DNA of 64,000 nucleotides from Candidatus Avimuribaculum pullicola (GCA_018716295.1 DVKC01000006.1:1-64000); one strand, 5' to 3'. Shown: positions 1-9,887, counted from the stretch's first letter. The notes: generated by a model not told the origin, from the sequence alone. Numbers and translations are program-made.

Positions 1-146
1 GCGTACAAACATGCCATAAAGGTACACTTTTTAGGCTTGCGTCACCCGCGTCACCATGAAAAATTTATGGAATAGCTGATTTTAAGGTTGTTACAACCAT
101 TGAATTCTTAGGCTGTCAAAGTCAAGAAATAGGCATGACCCACCTC

Positions 147-258
147 GTAGGGACGCACGGCCAGTGCGTCCGATTGCCGCAAGACTCGATTAATCATCTG
201 TAAATTAATAGAATATGCGCCTAATTGCGCAGCGGACGCACGGGCCGTGCGTCCCTAC
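147..258. repeat. REPIN-like inverted repeat
   Basis: Two 26-bp arms (147-172 and 233-258) are reverse complements with one mismatch, separated by 60 bp. Each arm is itself a small palindrome: stem GGACGCAC / GTGCGTCC with a 5-nt GC-rich loop. A pair of palindromic units in opposite orientation is the usual layout of REPIN or MITE-like elements. No gene lies inside, and nothing in the window looks like a cognate transposase. Confidence 0.75.
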
Positions 259-274
259 AAAATTGTACAAATTT

Positions 275-292
275 GCATTTTGATACACCCTC
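275..292 (+). repeat. Partial copy of the right arm of the 23.2-kb hairpin element
   Basis: GCATTTTGATACACCCTC differs by a single missing base from the right terminal arm of the hairpin element at 23209-23292. No matching left arm is present upstream, so this looks like a one-ended remnant lying next to the REPIN-like repeat. Confidence 0.55.
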
Positions 293-332
293 TGCAAGTA
301 ATAATTGCGGCCACGGCACTCACCATATACAA

Positions 333-366
333 GAAGCCCCCTTGCCAAGTTGATGCAAGGGGGCTT
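333..366 (-). terminator. Hairpin after the lipoprotein gene
   Basis: A perfect 13-bp stem (GAAGCCCCCTTGC, 333-345, with its complement at 354-366) and a 9-nt loop lie 27 bp past the stop codon at 393. The T-tract on the minus strand is poor, so this may be a terminator or simply a 3'-end stabilising hairpin. Confidence 0.6.
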
Positions 367-392
367 CAAAAATGTGTGTATTTCAGTAAGAT

Positions 393-3029
393 TTATTCAG
401 TTGTAGTGTCATCGCCTGTTTCACCGCCATCGTCAGCAAACTCGCTATCCTCGGCAATAAGCAGGTTCTGAATTTCCCATGTGGGTGCCACTTCGTCGGT
501 ACTCTTGTAGCAGAATGCCACGTGGATTCGTTCGCCAACGAATTGCGACATGTCAATCGGGTCAACGGTGTAGAACGTCCAGTCGGCACCTTCCGACCAG
601 CCGGTTGTCGTCACGCGAGTCCAGTTAGTCGTTGTCACGTCGCCGGTATAGTCAGCCGATACATAGATGTAGAAGAAGTCGTCGAGCGGCTGCCCGTTGA
701 GGAAGCGGTGAGCCTCGTCAAACCGCATCTTAGGAGCAGTGGCGCGAGTCAGGTTAATCATCGGCGAAACAATCCAGCTTTCGGTAGCATGGTTAGTGCC
801 ACCGACGTAGGCCGATGCCTTCCAACCATAACGTGCATCAAGTGCCCACACGTAGCTAAGGCCGCCTGTGTTCACATCTTGGATTTCAAAGCCGCCTGTC
901 GAGCCGATAAATGTTTCATTCATGTAGGTACTCATGTCGGCACTCCAGCCATCTTCCTTGTGTTCGAAGATATATTGCAGCACCTCATATTCGGGTGTCG
1001 GAATCCATGCGCCTTGCGAGAGCGTGTATTCCTTCACAGCCATGTCGCCAGCATTGTAAACCACGGCAGCAAGCGACCCGTCGGCAACAACGTATGGCAA
1101 GTTTTGCGACAAGTAAGCAGCTGCTACAGCATCAATGTCGCTACTGTTGATTTCATCGGAGCCATATTGTGCATATACAGCCGGCGAAAGCACAGCCACG
1201 GTTGCGGCATCGGTAGTGTATTCGCTCCAAGCCGAGCCGTCATATACATACAGTGCCGATGTATTGGCCTGCGAAGTGGATATGTTGCCCACAGCGCGCA
1301 GTGCCATGGTGTTGGCAGCCGTTGCAGCCTCAACCGATGTCACCATCGTGTTGAAATAGCGGCCACCCGATGTGCCAATGGCGTAACCTGTCACAACGAC
1401 ACGCTGTCCATTAAGAGCTTCGTCGATATTCTCGGGATAAGACAAGCTACCAGTAACGACACTTGTGCCATCAATGGCGATATTGTAATAATTTCCGCTT
1501 ATGGTGAGCGTACCTTCGTATGTAACCATGCCAATGTAGGGTGAAGCAAGGTAGGCCTCCATCATGGCGGCGTCAAGCGGACGAGCGGCCGGCAAAGTGT
1601 ATTCACCATCGCCCACCTTGGCAACCTCGGCGTCGCTGCCAAACTGGTTGAAACCGCCGTAAGCCGAAATGGCTCCGCTGACGGTAACAATGTCATTGGC
1701 AACTATGCCTGTGCCGCTCTTGTAAACGAGTATGTAGCCCGTTCCGTCGGTAACAAGGAAACCACGACTGTAAGTGGCAGCCACCACGCCACGCACTGCA
1801 CATTGAGTGCCCGCCGAAGCGTAAGCAGCTTCGACAACAGGAACGAATGCAGGTTCTTCGCCGGCAAGAGTGACAGATGTTGCCATGGTGTTGGTGTAAC
1901 GGCTGCCGCTGACACCAATCAGGTAGCCAGTAACTGTTACCTGCTGCCCGTCCAAACTGCTGTCAACAATGCCCGAAACAGGATATTGAATGCTACCAGT
2001 TGCAGTAGATGCTCCATCGACAGTCACATTGTAGTGGTAACCGCTAATGGAGAGGGTGCCGGTGTAGCTGACATACTCAATCGTGGGGTTATTGACGTAA
2101 GCGTCCAAGTCGGCACCTGTAACTGTAGTCGGTGTCGGGTAGCTAAATGTTTCGGCACGGCCTTCGAGCGTAACCTCGGGCGAAGAGCCGAATTGCATCA
2201 AGCCACTATATTGCGAAGTAACGCCGCTGACAGTCACGATGTCGCCCACCGAGTAGTTGGCAGTAGTATTAAGGTACACTAATATGCTTCCAGTTTCGTC
2301 ATTGACAAGGAAACCGCGGGCGTAAGTGGCAACCACAGTGCCTTGCACGGTGTAGTCGCCGCCACCAGTGTTGGCAATGACATCCGAGATGGGCGTGTAG
2401 CTCGGCTCTTCGGTGCCGCTGCCACCACCGATGCTCGGTTCATTCTCCGAGTAGGCATAGTTTACAACCACCATGTCGCCATCTTGCGCGTCGCTGATAG
2501 CATTGCCAAGTATTCCGGGGATTTGCGACACAGTGGCAGGAGTGATGTAGCTTGCCTTGGCAGCATCGCCCCACACGCTCTCGTAATCGGCTTCGGTGAA
2601 GTCATACTGGCCGATTGTCACGCCGTCGAAATCGCTCAAGTAGCCCGATGGGTCTTTGTAGAAGTTCACATTCACTGTGAAACGCGAACCCACGTCGGCC
2701 AGACGATAGTCGTTCGACGTGGCGAGGAATGCCGGTATATAATCCTCGGGAGCAGCAAGCGAGGTGAAATAGTTGTTGCTGCCCACTGCGGCAAGTGCGT
2801 CAGCGTAGGTTGTACCGCCAGCCGCCTCGTCCAAACTTTTGGCAAGAGCTTGGTTAGTCGCATTGTCGGCGATTGATTTGTAATCACCAGTTGCAAGCGT
2901 GATAGTTGCATTACGCACATCGGTGAGAGTATCGTCGATGTTAAACTGGTCGTTGTAGTCGTCGCACGAAGCTGCCGACAACGCCACAAGCGCAACTGCC
3001 GATGCTAAAAATATCTTGTCTTTTTTCAT
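393..3029 (-). CDS. Surface lipoprotein with duplicated OB-fold modules and a choice-of-anchor J-like C-terminus
   Basis: The 878-residue protein starts with a lipoprotein signal (lipobox LSAASC, lipidated Cys22) and then Asp-rich residues, as in exported Bacteroidota lipoproteins. After an N-terminal region (about 25-195) come two copies of the same unit, about 214-392 and 397-570. Each carries the V(Q/R)G(T/V)V.ATY.RGFLV.D.TG.ILVY pattern of DUF5689/DUF6359-type OB folds, then a second OB-like half. Residues about 695-865 resemble a choice-of-anchor J (jelly-roll) domain. The gene lies 18 bp downstream of the TonB-dependent receptor on the same strand and probably shares its transcript. It likely acts with that receptor at the outer membrane as a ligand-capturing partner. 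The ligand is not visible; OB folds would allow nucleic acid or glycan. It is not a SusD homologue by eye. Confidence 0.8.
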   Translation of the reverse strand: MKKDKIFLASAVALVALSAASCDDYNDQFNIDDTLTDVRNATITLATGDYKSIADNATNQALAKSLDEAAGGTTYADALAAVGSNNYFTSLAAPEDYIPAFLATSNDYRLADVGSRFTVNVNFYKDPSGYLSDFDGVTIGQYDFTEADYESVWGDAAKASYITPATVSQIPGILGNAISDAQDGDMVVVNYAYSENEPSIGGGSGTEEPSYTPISDVIANTGGGDYTVQGTVVATYARGFLVNDETGSILVYLNTTANYSVGDIVTVSGVTSQYSGLMQFGSSPEVTLEGRAETFSYPTPTTVTGADLDAYVNNPTIEYVSYTGTLSISGYHYNVTVDGASTATGSIQYPVSGIVDSSLDGQQVTVTGYLIGVSGSRYTNTMATSVTLAGEEPAFVPVVEAAYASAGTQCAVRGVVAATYSRGFLVTDGTGYILVYKSGTGIVANDIVTVSGAISAYGGFNQFGSDAEVAKVGDGEYTLPAARPLDAAMMEAYLASPYIGMVTYEGTLTISGNYYNIAIDGTSVVTGSLSYPENIDEALNGQRVVVTGYAIGTSGGRYFNTMVTSVEAATAANTMALRAVGNISTSQANTSALYVYDGSAWSEYTTDAATVAVLSPAVYAQYGSDEINSSDIDAVAAAYLSQNLPYVVADGSLAAVVYNAGDMAVKEYTLSQGAWIPTPEYEVLQYIFEHKEDGWSADMSTYMNETFIGSTGGFEIQDVNTGGLSYVWALDARYGWKASAYVGGTNHATESWIVSPMINLTRATAPKMRFDEAHRFLNGQPLDDFFYIYVSADYTGDVTTTNWTRVTTTGWSEGADWTFYTVDPIDMSQFVGERIHVAFCYKSTDEVAPTWEIQNLLIAEDSEFADDGGETGDDTTTE

Positions 3030-3047
3030 CTTTCTTTAATGTCTTGG

Positions 3048-5756
3048 TTAGAAATTAATTCTCAATTTCATGCTGTAGGTGCGACCGAAAGCATAGTAGC
3101 AATAGATATTGTCGGCTGTTGCCTCAACAGTCGAGTTGTTGGGGTTGTAGGCCTTCGAGATATACTGGTAGTTGAACAGGTTGTTGACGTTGCCCGACAA
3201 GGTTGCATCAAGACCACCCACTTTGAAGCGGTAGCTGGCGTTGAGGTCAACGGTGCTTGCTGCCGGTATTTTCCACGGGTCATACACTTTCACCTCGTCA
3301 TCGAGCTTCAAGGCACTACCGCTCAACGAATAGTAAGCATAGTTGTTGCCATAGTAAGTCCAGTCAAATCCTACACGGATAGCCTTGGTAATCTTGAACG
3401 TAGCACCAGCACCCAGCGTGATTTGTGCCGAACCGCCTTCGTGTATGCCATCGAGCAAAATCGAAGCTTTTGCATGGTCGGGGGCACCCATTGTAGTTTC
3501 TTCACCAGCAGCGGTGAGAGGCACACCATTCTGGTTGAAAGCATAGCCTGTGGCATTGTCGGTCCACGTCCAGTCGCCAACCGAAGCCATACCCCATATT
3601 TCAAGCCAATTTGTAGGTCTAATCTTGAGGTCAAGTTCCACACCCATGTTGCGAGCGTTAACGCCTGTCATGTTGATGAAATACTCTTCCTGGTTATCCA
3701 TTGTTCCGCGCTTGGTCATAGTCTTGTCGAGCCAACGGGTATAGTAGGCATTGACATTGGCCGAGAACCAACTATTGCGGAAACCATAACCAGCTTCAAC
3801 CGAGAACACTTTTTCGTTCTTAGCATCCTTGTTGATTACATTGCTATAAGCCGACGACAAGAACACGCCACCCGAGAACTTAGGTGCACGGCTGATGTAA
3901 CCAATGTTGGCAAACACGTTGTTATGCTTGTCGATATTAAAGTTTGCACCACCCTTGACAGTGAAGCCCATGAAACTCTTTGTATCGCTCTTGGCGTGCT
4001 CTGCATCGTAGTAGAAGCGGTCGTAACGCCAGTTGGCTGTATTTGACAACGAACCAGCCACGAATGCCGACCAGCGGTCGCGGTTATACTCGGTCTGGAA
4101 GAATGCGCCATATTGCATCACGTGGCCGTCATAGTCACGATAAACTACATCACCCACGCCAAGTTTCTCATATACCCATGCATCGTTGCCACGGTTGATG
4201 TTGTTTTCAAGATAAGCATCGCCACGCGACGAGTCAACGAAATAATCGCCACCATAGAGGTCAACAATCTCATTGGTGTGCGTACCTTTATAATAACGGA
4301 AGTCGATACCGCCGTAGAAATCGAAATAGTTGCCGAAACGTGTGGTGTAGGTCGAAAGCAAGCCATACCAGTTGTGGTAGTTCTTGGAGTTACTCATCAC
4401 GAGCATCGAACCGTTCTCGCTTGCCTCGTTAATGTCTTGGATTGCACCATAGTCAAACGTACCGTCCGACTTGCGGTATTTAGTCTGCAACGTACCATAG
4501 TTGGCACCATACCAGTCTTGGTAGCTGTAGCCGAAGTATTCGTTACCTTGACCCGAATAACCGCCGCCACGGCCGAGCGAAACGTAGAACACCGTGCTGA
4601 GCGACGATTTCTCGTTGATTTGCCACTGGTGGTTAAGGCTCAATTGCGGTTTGTGGTAGTAGTTGTATTCCGACGAGCGGCGTTCACCGTTGTTGTCGAA
4701 ACCGTATGTCGAGTTATATTTGTAGTTCTTCACGCCCCAAGTCTTTTCAATCATTTCCCAGTCTGAAATCTTGAGTGCTCCGTCGCGCTGGTAGTGCCAT
4801 TGCGGTGCGCCAAATGCCGTGAACGACAATTGATGGTTATCGCCAAGGCGTTTTGCAACGTTCACAAACCAAGTGTAACCCTCAAAGTCGGTACCTTGCA
4901 CATAGCCATCGCCCCAAGTGCGCGAGCCGAGCAGCGTTACCGACCAGTCGTGAGGCATCATGCCTGTCGAAGCCTTGAAGAGGATTTTGTTATAACCGTC
5001 GTTACCCAATTGGTAATATGCCGTACCACCACGTTTCGACTCGATACCGGCAGTAACGATATTGATTGTACCACCCACCGAAGGAATCGACACTTTCGAT
5101 GCGCCCATACCGCGCTGCGTCTGCATTACGGTGGTGACGTCGGTAAGCCCCGACCAGTTGCTCCAGTAAACGCCGCCCCATTCCATGTCGTTCATAGGCA
5201 CACCGTTCACCATTACACCGATATTCTCATTGGCAAAACCACGCATATAGATTTCCGAGTCGCCAAATCCGCCGCCATCTTTCTGCGCATGTACGCCAGG
5301 CGTGGTCTTGAGGATTTCGGGGAACTCTTGCGTGCCAAGTTTCTCGTCGATTTGCTCAAACGACACATTCGACACAGCCACTGGCGTGCGGCGCTGGATT
5401 GCAATCTGCGAAGTAACAATCACATCACCAAGCACTTTAGAGTCGGTTTTCAAGGCAATGCTGCCCAAGTCCACATTGGCCTCACCGGGCAATTTCACGC
5501 TGCGGCTTTCATAGCCTACATACTTGAACTCAAGCGTTGCGCCACGTTGTTTCACTTTCAGAGTGAACATACCATCATAGTCGGTAGCAGTACCCTGTGC
5601 CGGGTCGCCAGCCACTTGCACCGTTGCGCCGATAAGCGGCTCGTTGGTCTGTTCGTCAATGAGCCTCCCGCTCACCGTTGACTGTGCAAGCATCGAGGCA
5701 ATACCGCCCAAAGCCAGCACTAATGTAATTACTAAATGCTTTAGATTGATATTCAT
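3048..5756 (-). CDS. TonB-dependent outer-membrane receptor (CarboxypepD_reg-like plus plug and barrel)
   Basis: This 902-residue protein has a signal peptide ending near MLAQ25. Residues about 27-110 form a carboxypeptidase-regulatory-like domain (VSGRLIDEQTNEPLIGATV). A plug domain at about 125-235 contains GVMVNGVPMNDMEWGGVYW, and a long aromatic-rich beta-barrel ends in a C-terminal Phe (LRINF), the usual outer-membrane assembly signal. The family imports ligands across the outer membrane using TonB energy. The following gene is an OB-fold lipoprotein rather than SusD, so this is probably not a classical polysaccharide locus. A -7 element lies about 35 bp upstream. Confidence 0.9.
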   Translation of the reverse strand: MNINLKHLVITLVLALGGIASMLAQSTVSGRLIDEQTNEPLIGATVQVAGDPAQGTATDYDGMFTLKVKQRGATLEFKYVGYESRSVKLPGEANVDLGSIALKTDSKVLGDVIVTSQIAIQRRTPVAVSNVSFEQIDEKLGTQEFPEILKTTPGVHAQKDGGGFGDSEIYMRGFANENIGVMVNGVPMNDMEWGGVYWSNWSGLTDVTTVMQTQRGMGASKVSIPSVGGTINIVTAGIESKRGGTAYYQLGNDGYNKILFKASTGMMPHDWSVTLLGSRTWGDGYVQGTDFEGYTWFVNVAKRLGDNHQLSFTAFGAPQWHYQRDGALKISDWEMIEKTWGVKNYKYNSTYGFDNNGERRSSEYNYYHKPQLSLNHQWQINEKSSLSTVFYVSLGRGGGYSGQGNEYFGYSYQDWYGANYGTLQTKYRKSDGTFDYGAIQDINEASENGSMLVMSNSKNYHNWYGLLSTYTTRFGNYFDFYGGIDFRYYKGTHTNEIVDLYGGDYFVDSSRGDAYLENNINRGNDAWVYEKLGVGDVVYRDYDGHVMQYGAFFQTEYNRDRWSAFVAGSLSNTANWRYDRFYYDAEHAKSDTKSFMGFTVKGGANFNIDKHNNVFANIGYISRAPKFSGGVFLSSAYSNVINKDAKNEKVFSVEAGYGFRNSWFSANVNAYYTRWLDKTMTKRGTMDNQEEYFINMTGVNARNMGVELDLKIRPTNWLEIWGMASVGDWTWTDNATGYAFNQNGVPLTAAGEETTMGAPDHAKASILLDGIHEGGSAQITLGAGATFKITKAIRVGFDWTYYGNNYAYYSLSGSALKLDDEVKVYDPWKIPAASTVDLNASYRFKVGGLDATLSGNVNNLFNYQYISKAYNPNNSTVEATADNIYCYYAFGRTYSMKLRINF

Positions 5757-6146
5757 AAGCGTTGTTTAATAAGTTTATAAAACCGTTACAAATTTACCAC
5801 ACAAAAATTAAACAACACTTGGTTTTGTTGGCTTTAATTAAGTTGCACCCAAACATTTAACCACTTTATGTTAACAAATACTACAATTAACAATATTAAT
5901 AAAATCAACGCCCATTCATAACAGATTGAATGCTTTTACCTTAAGCCCGAAAAGGCTTGCCGTGTGCTATCTAATTGAAAGATATGTCATTACAATGTTG
6001 TAACAAATTGTTAGCAAATTACCGATGCGTAGAAGCCTTTTGAATTTGCCAACATTTATAGATTAACAAAAATTTTCTCCGTAGCCCAACAAAAAAACGT
6101 GAATTTTTCACTAACTTGGTGCCACTTAACTAAGGACTAATGCACA
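5757..6146. other. AT-rich divergent intergenic region
   Basis: These 390 bp separate the minus-strand receptor operon from the plus-strand DUF2851 gene. The only clear element is the -7 box of the receptor. No convincing small ORF, strong hairpin or RNA gene was seen in the rest. Confidence 0.6.
5789..5796 (-). promoter_or_regulatory. -7 element of the TonB receptor operon
   Basis: Read on the minus strand this is TAAATTTG, an exact match to TAnnTTTG, 32 bp before the start codon. No well-spaced -33 TTTG was found. Confidence 0.55.
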
Positions 6147-7436
6147 ATGGAAAAACTCATGCAATATGTGTGGCAACACAAGTTGTGGGACAATTCACTG
6201 ATGGCGACAAACGATGGCCGCCGGGTGAAAGTTATCGACCCGGGACTTCCCAACAGCGATGCCGGCCCCGACTTCTTCAATGCCAAGGTCGAAATAGGCG
6301 GCGAATTATGGGTGGGGAATGTGGAAATACACACTCGCGCCACCGACTGGCATCGCCACGGACATGACAAAAACAAGGCTTACGACTCGGTGATACTGCA
6401 CGTAGTGGAAAAGGACGACGCACCAGTGACGCGCAGCAACGGTGAACGCATCCCACAGATGGTAATGCGCTGCTCGCCGCATTTCTACGACAGTTATGCC
6501 AATTTAGTGGGCAACTCGGCTTCTTCGCTGCCTTGCGCCGCCATGATAAAAGAAATACCACCGCTCACTATCACACAATGGGTAGAATCGCTCGCTTTCG
6601 AGCGGCTCAACGACAAGGTTCAACGCATAATGTCGCTATACGACACATTCTGTGGCAGTTGGCAAGATATATGCTACGTGACCATAGCCCGCAGCTTGGG
6701 ATTCGGCATAAACAATGACACATTCGAGATGCTTGCCCGACGCACCCCGCTCAGGCTCATGCACAAACACAGCGACTCGATTTTCCAACTCGAAGCATTA
6801 CTGTTTGGGCAAGCAGGATTTTTCAACATGCCCATCGCTGGCAGTGATGAATACTACCTAAGGCTGGCTCGTGAATATAGTTTCCTTGCCAATAAGTTCC
6901 AACTTCGCCCTATGGAAGGGACAATGTGGAAATCATTCAGAGTCAGGCCACAGAATTTCCCTTACCGCCGCATCGCGCTGCTGGCACGGTTTGTCGAGGG
7001 CGGATTTGACTTGATGAACTCGTTGCTCGAAGCCAGCGACGAGAAAGAACTGCGCAAGTTGCTGTCGATTGAAATGTCGGGCTACTGGGCAACACACTAC
7101 ACTTTCGGCGGTGCACCATCCGAACTGCCCACCAGGGTATTAAGCAACGCATCAATCGACATTCTGCTCATCAACACCGTAGCCCCGCTATACTACGCCT
7201 ATGGCTCAAAATGCGGCGACTATGACATCGCCGACCGCGCCATCAACCTGCTTGAGAGCCTGCGCCCCGAACGCAACAACATCGTGACAACATTCACTGC
7301 TGCCGGCATAAAATGCCCCGACGCACTCACATCGCAAGCCCTCATACAACTACGCCGCAACTATTGCGAAGCACGAAAGTGCCTGTATTGCGCCATAGGA
7401 CACAAATTGCTAAGCACCGCAGCAGCCAAGCAGTAA
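6147..7436 (+). CDS. DUF2851 family protein
   Basis: The 429-residue protein carries the DUF2851 N-terminus: a long W-rich start, then PGLPNSDAGPDFFNAKVEIG and VGNVEIHTRATDWHRHGH. This block is acidic and His-rich and is almost diagnostic of this Bacteroidota family. No signal peptide or membrane segment is evident, so it is probably cytoplasmic. The family function is not established; the conserved D/E/H block recalls a nuclease-like or metal-binding fold, but that is only a guess. It is transcribed alone, and asnA follows after 100 bp with its own promoter. Confidence 0.85.
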   Translation: MEKLMQYVWQHKLWDNSLMATNDGRRVKVIDPGLPNSDAGPDFFNAKVEIGGELWVGNVEIHTRATDWHRHGHDKNKAYDSVILHVVEKDDAPVTRSNGERIPQMVMRCSPHFYDSYANLVGNSASSLPCAAMIKEIPPLTITQWVESLAFERLNDKVQRIMSLYDTFCGSWQDICYVTIARSLGFGINNDTFEMLARRTPLRLMHKHSDSIFQLEALLFGQAGFFNMPIAGSDEYYLRLAREYSFLANKFQLRPMEGTMWKSFRVRPQNFPYRRIALLARFVEGGFDLMNSLLEASDEKELRKLLSIEMSGYWATHYTFGGAPSELPTRVLSNASIDILLINTVAPLYYAYGSKCGDYDIADRAINLLESLRPERNNIVTTFTAAGIKCPDALTSQALIQLRRNYCEARKCLYCAIGHKLLSTAAAKQ

Positions 7437-7490
7437 TTTTCCATTTTGAACATAAAAATTCGAAATATGTAGCATTATGCCATAAAATAT

Positions 7491-7520
7491 TTGGTATTAC
7501 TAAAATTTTGCATATCTTTG
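7491..7520 (+). promoter_or_regulatory. Promoter of asnA
   Basis: TTG at 7491-7493, a 19-bp spacer and TATCTTTG at 7513-7520 form a textbook Bacteroidota sigma-ABfr promoter. The asnA start codon is 18 bp downstream. Confidence 0.85.
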
Positions 7521-7538
7521 CAGCAAAATTAATAACCA

Positions 7539-8573
7539 ATGGCTTTAATAATACCCAAGAAATATAAACAGAAGTTGCTGCCCGAAACGACCGAGGTAGC
7601 CATCAAGTTGATAAAAGACAAGTTCCAGAAACAACTTGCCCGCGCACTCAATTTGCGGCGCGTCACAGCACCGCTATTCGTGCTTGCCGGTACGGGCATC
7701 AACGACGACCTCAACGGCGTGGAGCCTCCCGTGTCGTTCAACATCGCATGCATGGCAGGGCATCGTGCCGAAGTGGTACATTCGCTTGCCAAGTGGAAAC
7801 GCATGAAATTAGGAGCCTACGACATAGCACCAGGATATGGCATATATACCGACATGAACGCCATACGCACATCGGAAGACCTCGACAACTTGCACTCGCT
7901 ATATGTTGACCAGTGGGACTGGGAACAGACTATCACCGATGCCGACCGTTCACTGGCATTTCTGAAACAGACAGTAGAAAAAATCTATACGGCTGTGAAG
8001 GAAACTGAGTGGATGATATATGAACGTTTCCCTCACATCACCCCACGGCTGCCACAGTCAATCACATTCCTGCACACCGAGGAACTGTTGCAAATGTACC
8101 CTACCCTATCGCCAAAGGAACGTGAAGCCGAAGCAGCAAGACGTTACGGGGCGGTATTCCTGATAGGCATCGGCGGCTCGCTGAGCAACGGCGAGAAGCA
8201 CGACGGCCGTGCTCCCGACTATGACGACTGGACTACTTGCAACAGTGACGGATATTGCGGGCTAAATGGCGACATAATACTATGGGACAGCATACTGGAC
8301 GTGCCATTTGAATTATCATCGATGGGCGTGAGGGTGAATGCAGCCGCGCTCATAAAGCAACTTGAAATATGCCACTGCACCGAACGCCAAGAATTGCCGT
8401 TCCACCGGTCGCTGCTGCAAGGAGAGTTGCCAGAATCGATTGGCGGCGGTATAGGGCAAAGCCGCCTATGCATGTTCCTGCTGCAAAAGGCCCACATCGG
8501 CGAAGTGCAAGCCAGCATCTGGCCCGAAGAGCAAATAACCACCTGCGCCCAACATGGCATACAGCTGATGTAA
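7539..8573 (+). CDS. Aspartate--ammonia ligase (asparagine synthetase A)
   Basis: AsnA makes asparagine from aspartate, ammonia and ATP in the cytoplasm. The 344-residue protein matches the usual family length of about 330-345. It shows the family blocks: RVTAPLFVLAGTGINDDLNGVE, then an SLAKWKR region, DQWDWEQ, the central IGIGGSL.NGEKHDGRAPDYDDW segment and the C-terminal GGGIGQSRLCMFLLQKAHIGEVQ. These belong to the class II aminoacyl-tRNA-synthetase-like fold. The start at 7539 fits the promoter immediately upstream. It is monocistronic, with 71 bp before the next gene. Confidence 0.95.
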   Translation: MALIIPKKYKQKLLPETTEVAIKLIKDKFQKQLARALNLRRVTAPLFVLAGTGINDDLNGVEPPVSFNIACMAGHRAEVVHSLAKWKRMKLGAYDIAPGYGIYTDMNAIRTSEDLDNLHSLYVDQWDWEQTITDADRSLAFLKQTVEKIYTAVKETEWMIYERFPHITPRLPQSITFLHTEELLQMYPTLSPKEREAEAARRYGAVFLIGIGGSLSNGEKHDGRAPDYDDWTTCNSDGYCGLNGDIILWDSILDVPFELSSMGVRVNAAALIKQLEICHCTERQELPFHRSLLQGELPESIGGGIGQSRLCMFLLQKAHIGEVQASIWPEEQITTCAQHGIQLM

Positions 8574-8613
8574 CAACCATCGCACCCATACGCTGTGCTA
8601 CCGATTTTCTTTG

Positions 8614-8621
8614 TAATTTTG
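8614..8621 (+). promoter_or_regulatory. -7 element of the M16 peptidase gene
   Basis: TAATTTTG matches TAnnTTTG and lies 23 bp before the ATG at 8645. The -33 region is not clear. Confidence 0.6.
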
Positions 8622-8644
8622 TGCCACAATTACACAAAACTACA

Positions 8645-9880
8645 ATGACCGACAACACCGACACTTGTTTTGCCACCACGCTGCCAAACGGGTTGCGAGT
8701 GTGCTACTTGCCCATACAATCGGAAGTTGCATACTGCGGACTGACCATCGATGCTGGCAGCCGCGACGAATTGCCCGGGCAGCATGGATTGGCTCACTTT
8801 GTGGAACACACCATATTCAAAGGCACACGACACCGCCGTGCCTGGCACATATTAAACCGAATGGAACGTGTGGGCGGCGAGCTTAATGCTTTCACCACAA
8901 AAGAAAACACAACTATATACTCCATCTTCCCACGTCCGCACCTTGAACGCGCCACCGAGCTGATTGCCGACCTTGTGGCCTACTCCACATTCCCGCAACA
9001 AGAAATCACGCGCGAGCGCGAGGTGGTGCTCGACGAGGCAGCTTCATACCGCGACTCACCCGCCGAAGCCATATACGACGATTTTGAAGACCTCATTTGG
9101 GCTGGCAGCACACTGGGGCACAACATATTGGGCAATGAAGATGACTTGCGGCAATTCACTGGCGATGATTGCCGGCAATATCTCAACAACCTGTATGTTC
9201 CGAGCAACATGGTGTTTTTCATCGTCGGCAATTACAAGCAGCCGTCACGGCTGTTCAATATCGTCGAACGCCATTTCGGCAGCCTCAACCACCAACTCAC
9301 CAAGCACCAGCGTGTAGCTCCAGCCATACTGCCAGCATTCGACACCACACAACAGTTTGGGACGCACCAGTCACACACAATATATGGCGCGCCTGTGTGC
9401 AACATGCACGATGAAAACCGATATGCCATGCTGCTTCTCAACAACTTGCTGGGTGGCCCTGGCATGAACTCGCTGCTCAACATTGCCATTCGCGAGCGGC
9501 GCGGATATGCCTACACCGTCGAATCGGGCGTGACGCTTTTCAGCGACTGCGGCTTGCTGCAAATCTACTTCGGCAGTGACCAGTGCCACGTGCGCCGTGC
9601 CATAAAGGTAATAGGCGACATCATCGACCGACTTGCTACAAAACCGCTCAATGAACGGGCATTGGAGGCTGCAAAAAAACAATTTATCGGACAACTGACA
9701 GTGGCAAGCGACAACCATGAGGCATTTGCGCTGTCGGCAGGCAAAAGTTTCCTTTACAACGGACGACACATCACCAATCAAGAGGTAAACACACGCATCA
9801 ATGCCGTGACAGCACAGCAACTGATGGATGCTGCTGCCTCAATACACCCAACTCGTGCTTCAATATTGACATTCAAGTAA
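8645..9880 (+). CDS. M16 family zinc metallopeptidase
   Basis: This 411-residue protein belongs to the pitrilysin/processing-peptidase family. The inverted zinc motif HFVEH lies near residue 53, and the downstream Glu of the family falls in the EREVVLDEAASYRDSP region. The second half (RERRGYAYTVESGV) is the M16_C domain that closes the cavity. No signal peptide is evident, so it is probably a cytoplasmic or periplasm-facing peptide-degrading enzyme. I chose ATG 8645 because the -7 element lies just upstream; an in-frame extension to 8369 would overlap asnA by about 200 bp. It converges on thyA with an 7-bp gap. Confidence 0.9.
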   Translation: MTDNTDTCFATTLPNGLRVCYLPIQSEVAYCGLTIDAGSRDELPGQHGLAHFVEHTIFKGTRHRRAWHILNRMERVGGELNAFTTKENTTIYSIFPRPHLERATELIADLVAYSTFPQQEITREREVVLDEAASYRDSPAEAIYDDFEDLIWAGSTLGHNILGNEDDLRQFTGDDCRQYLNNLYVPSNMVFFIVGNYKQPSRLFNIVERHFGSLNHQLTKHQRVAPAILPAFDTTQQFGTHQSHTIYGAPVCNMHDENRYAMLLLNNLLGGPGMNSLLNIAIRERRGYAYTVESGVTLFSDCGLLQIYFGSDQCHVRRAIKVIGDIIDRLATKPLNERALEAAKKQFIGQLTVASDNHEAFALSAGKSFLYNGRHITNQEVNTRINAVTAQQLMDAAASIHPTRASILTFK

Positions 9881-9887
9881 AAAACCG

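Noticed and set aside
522..1544. Long plus-strand ORF opposite the OB-fold lipoprotein gene
   Set aside because: It is antisense to a gene with clear signal peptide and domains. Its translation shows no recognisable family and has the composition of a reverse-frame shadow.
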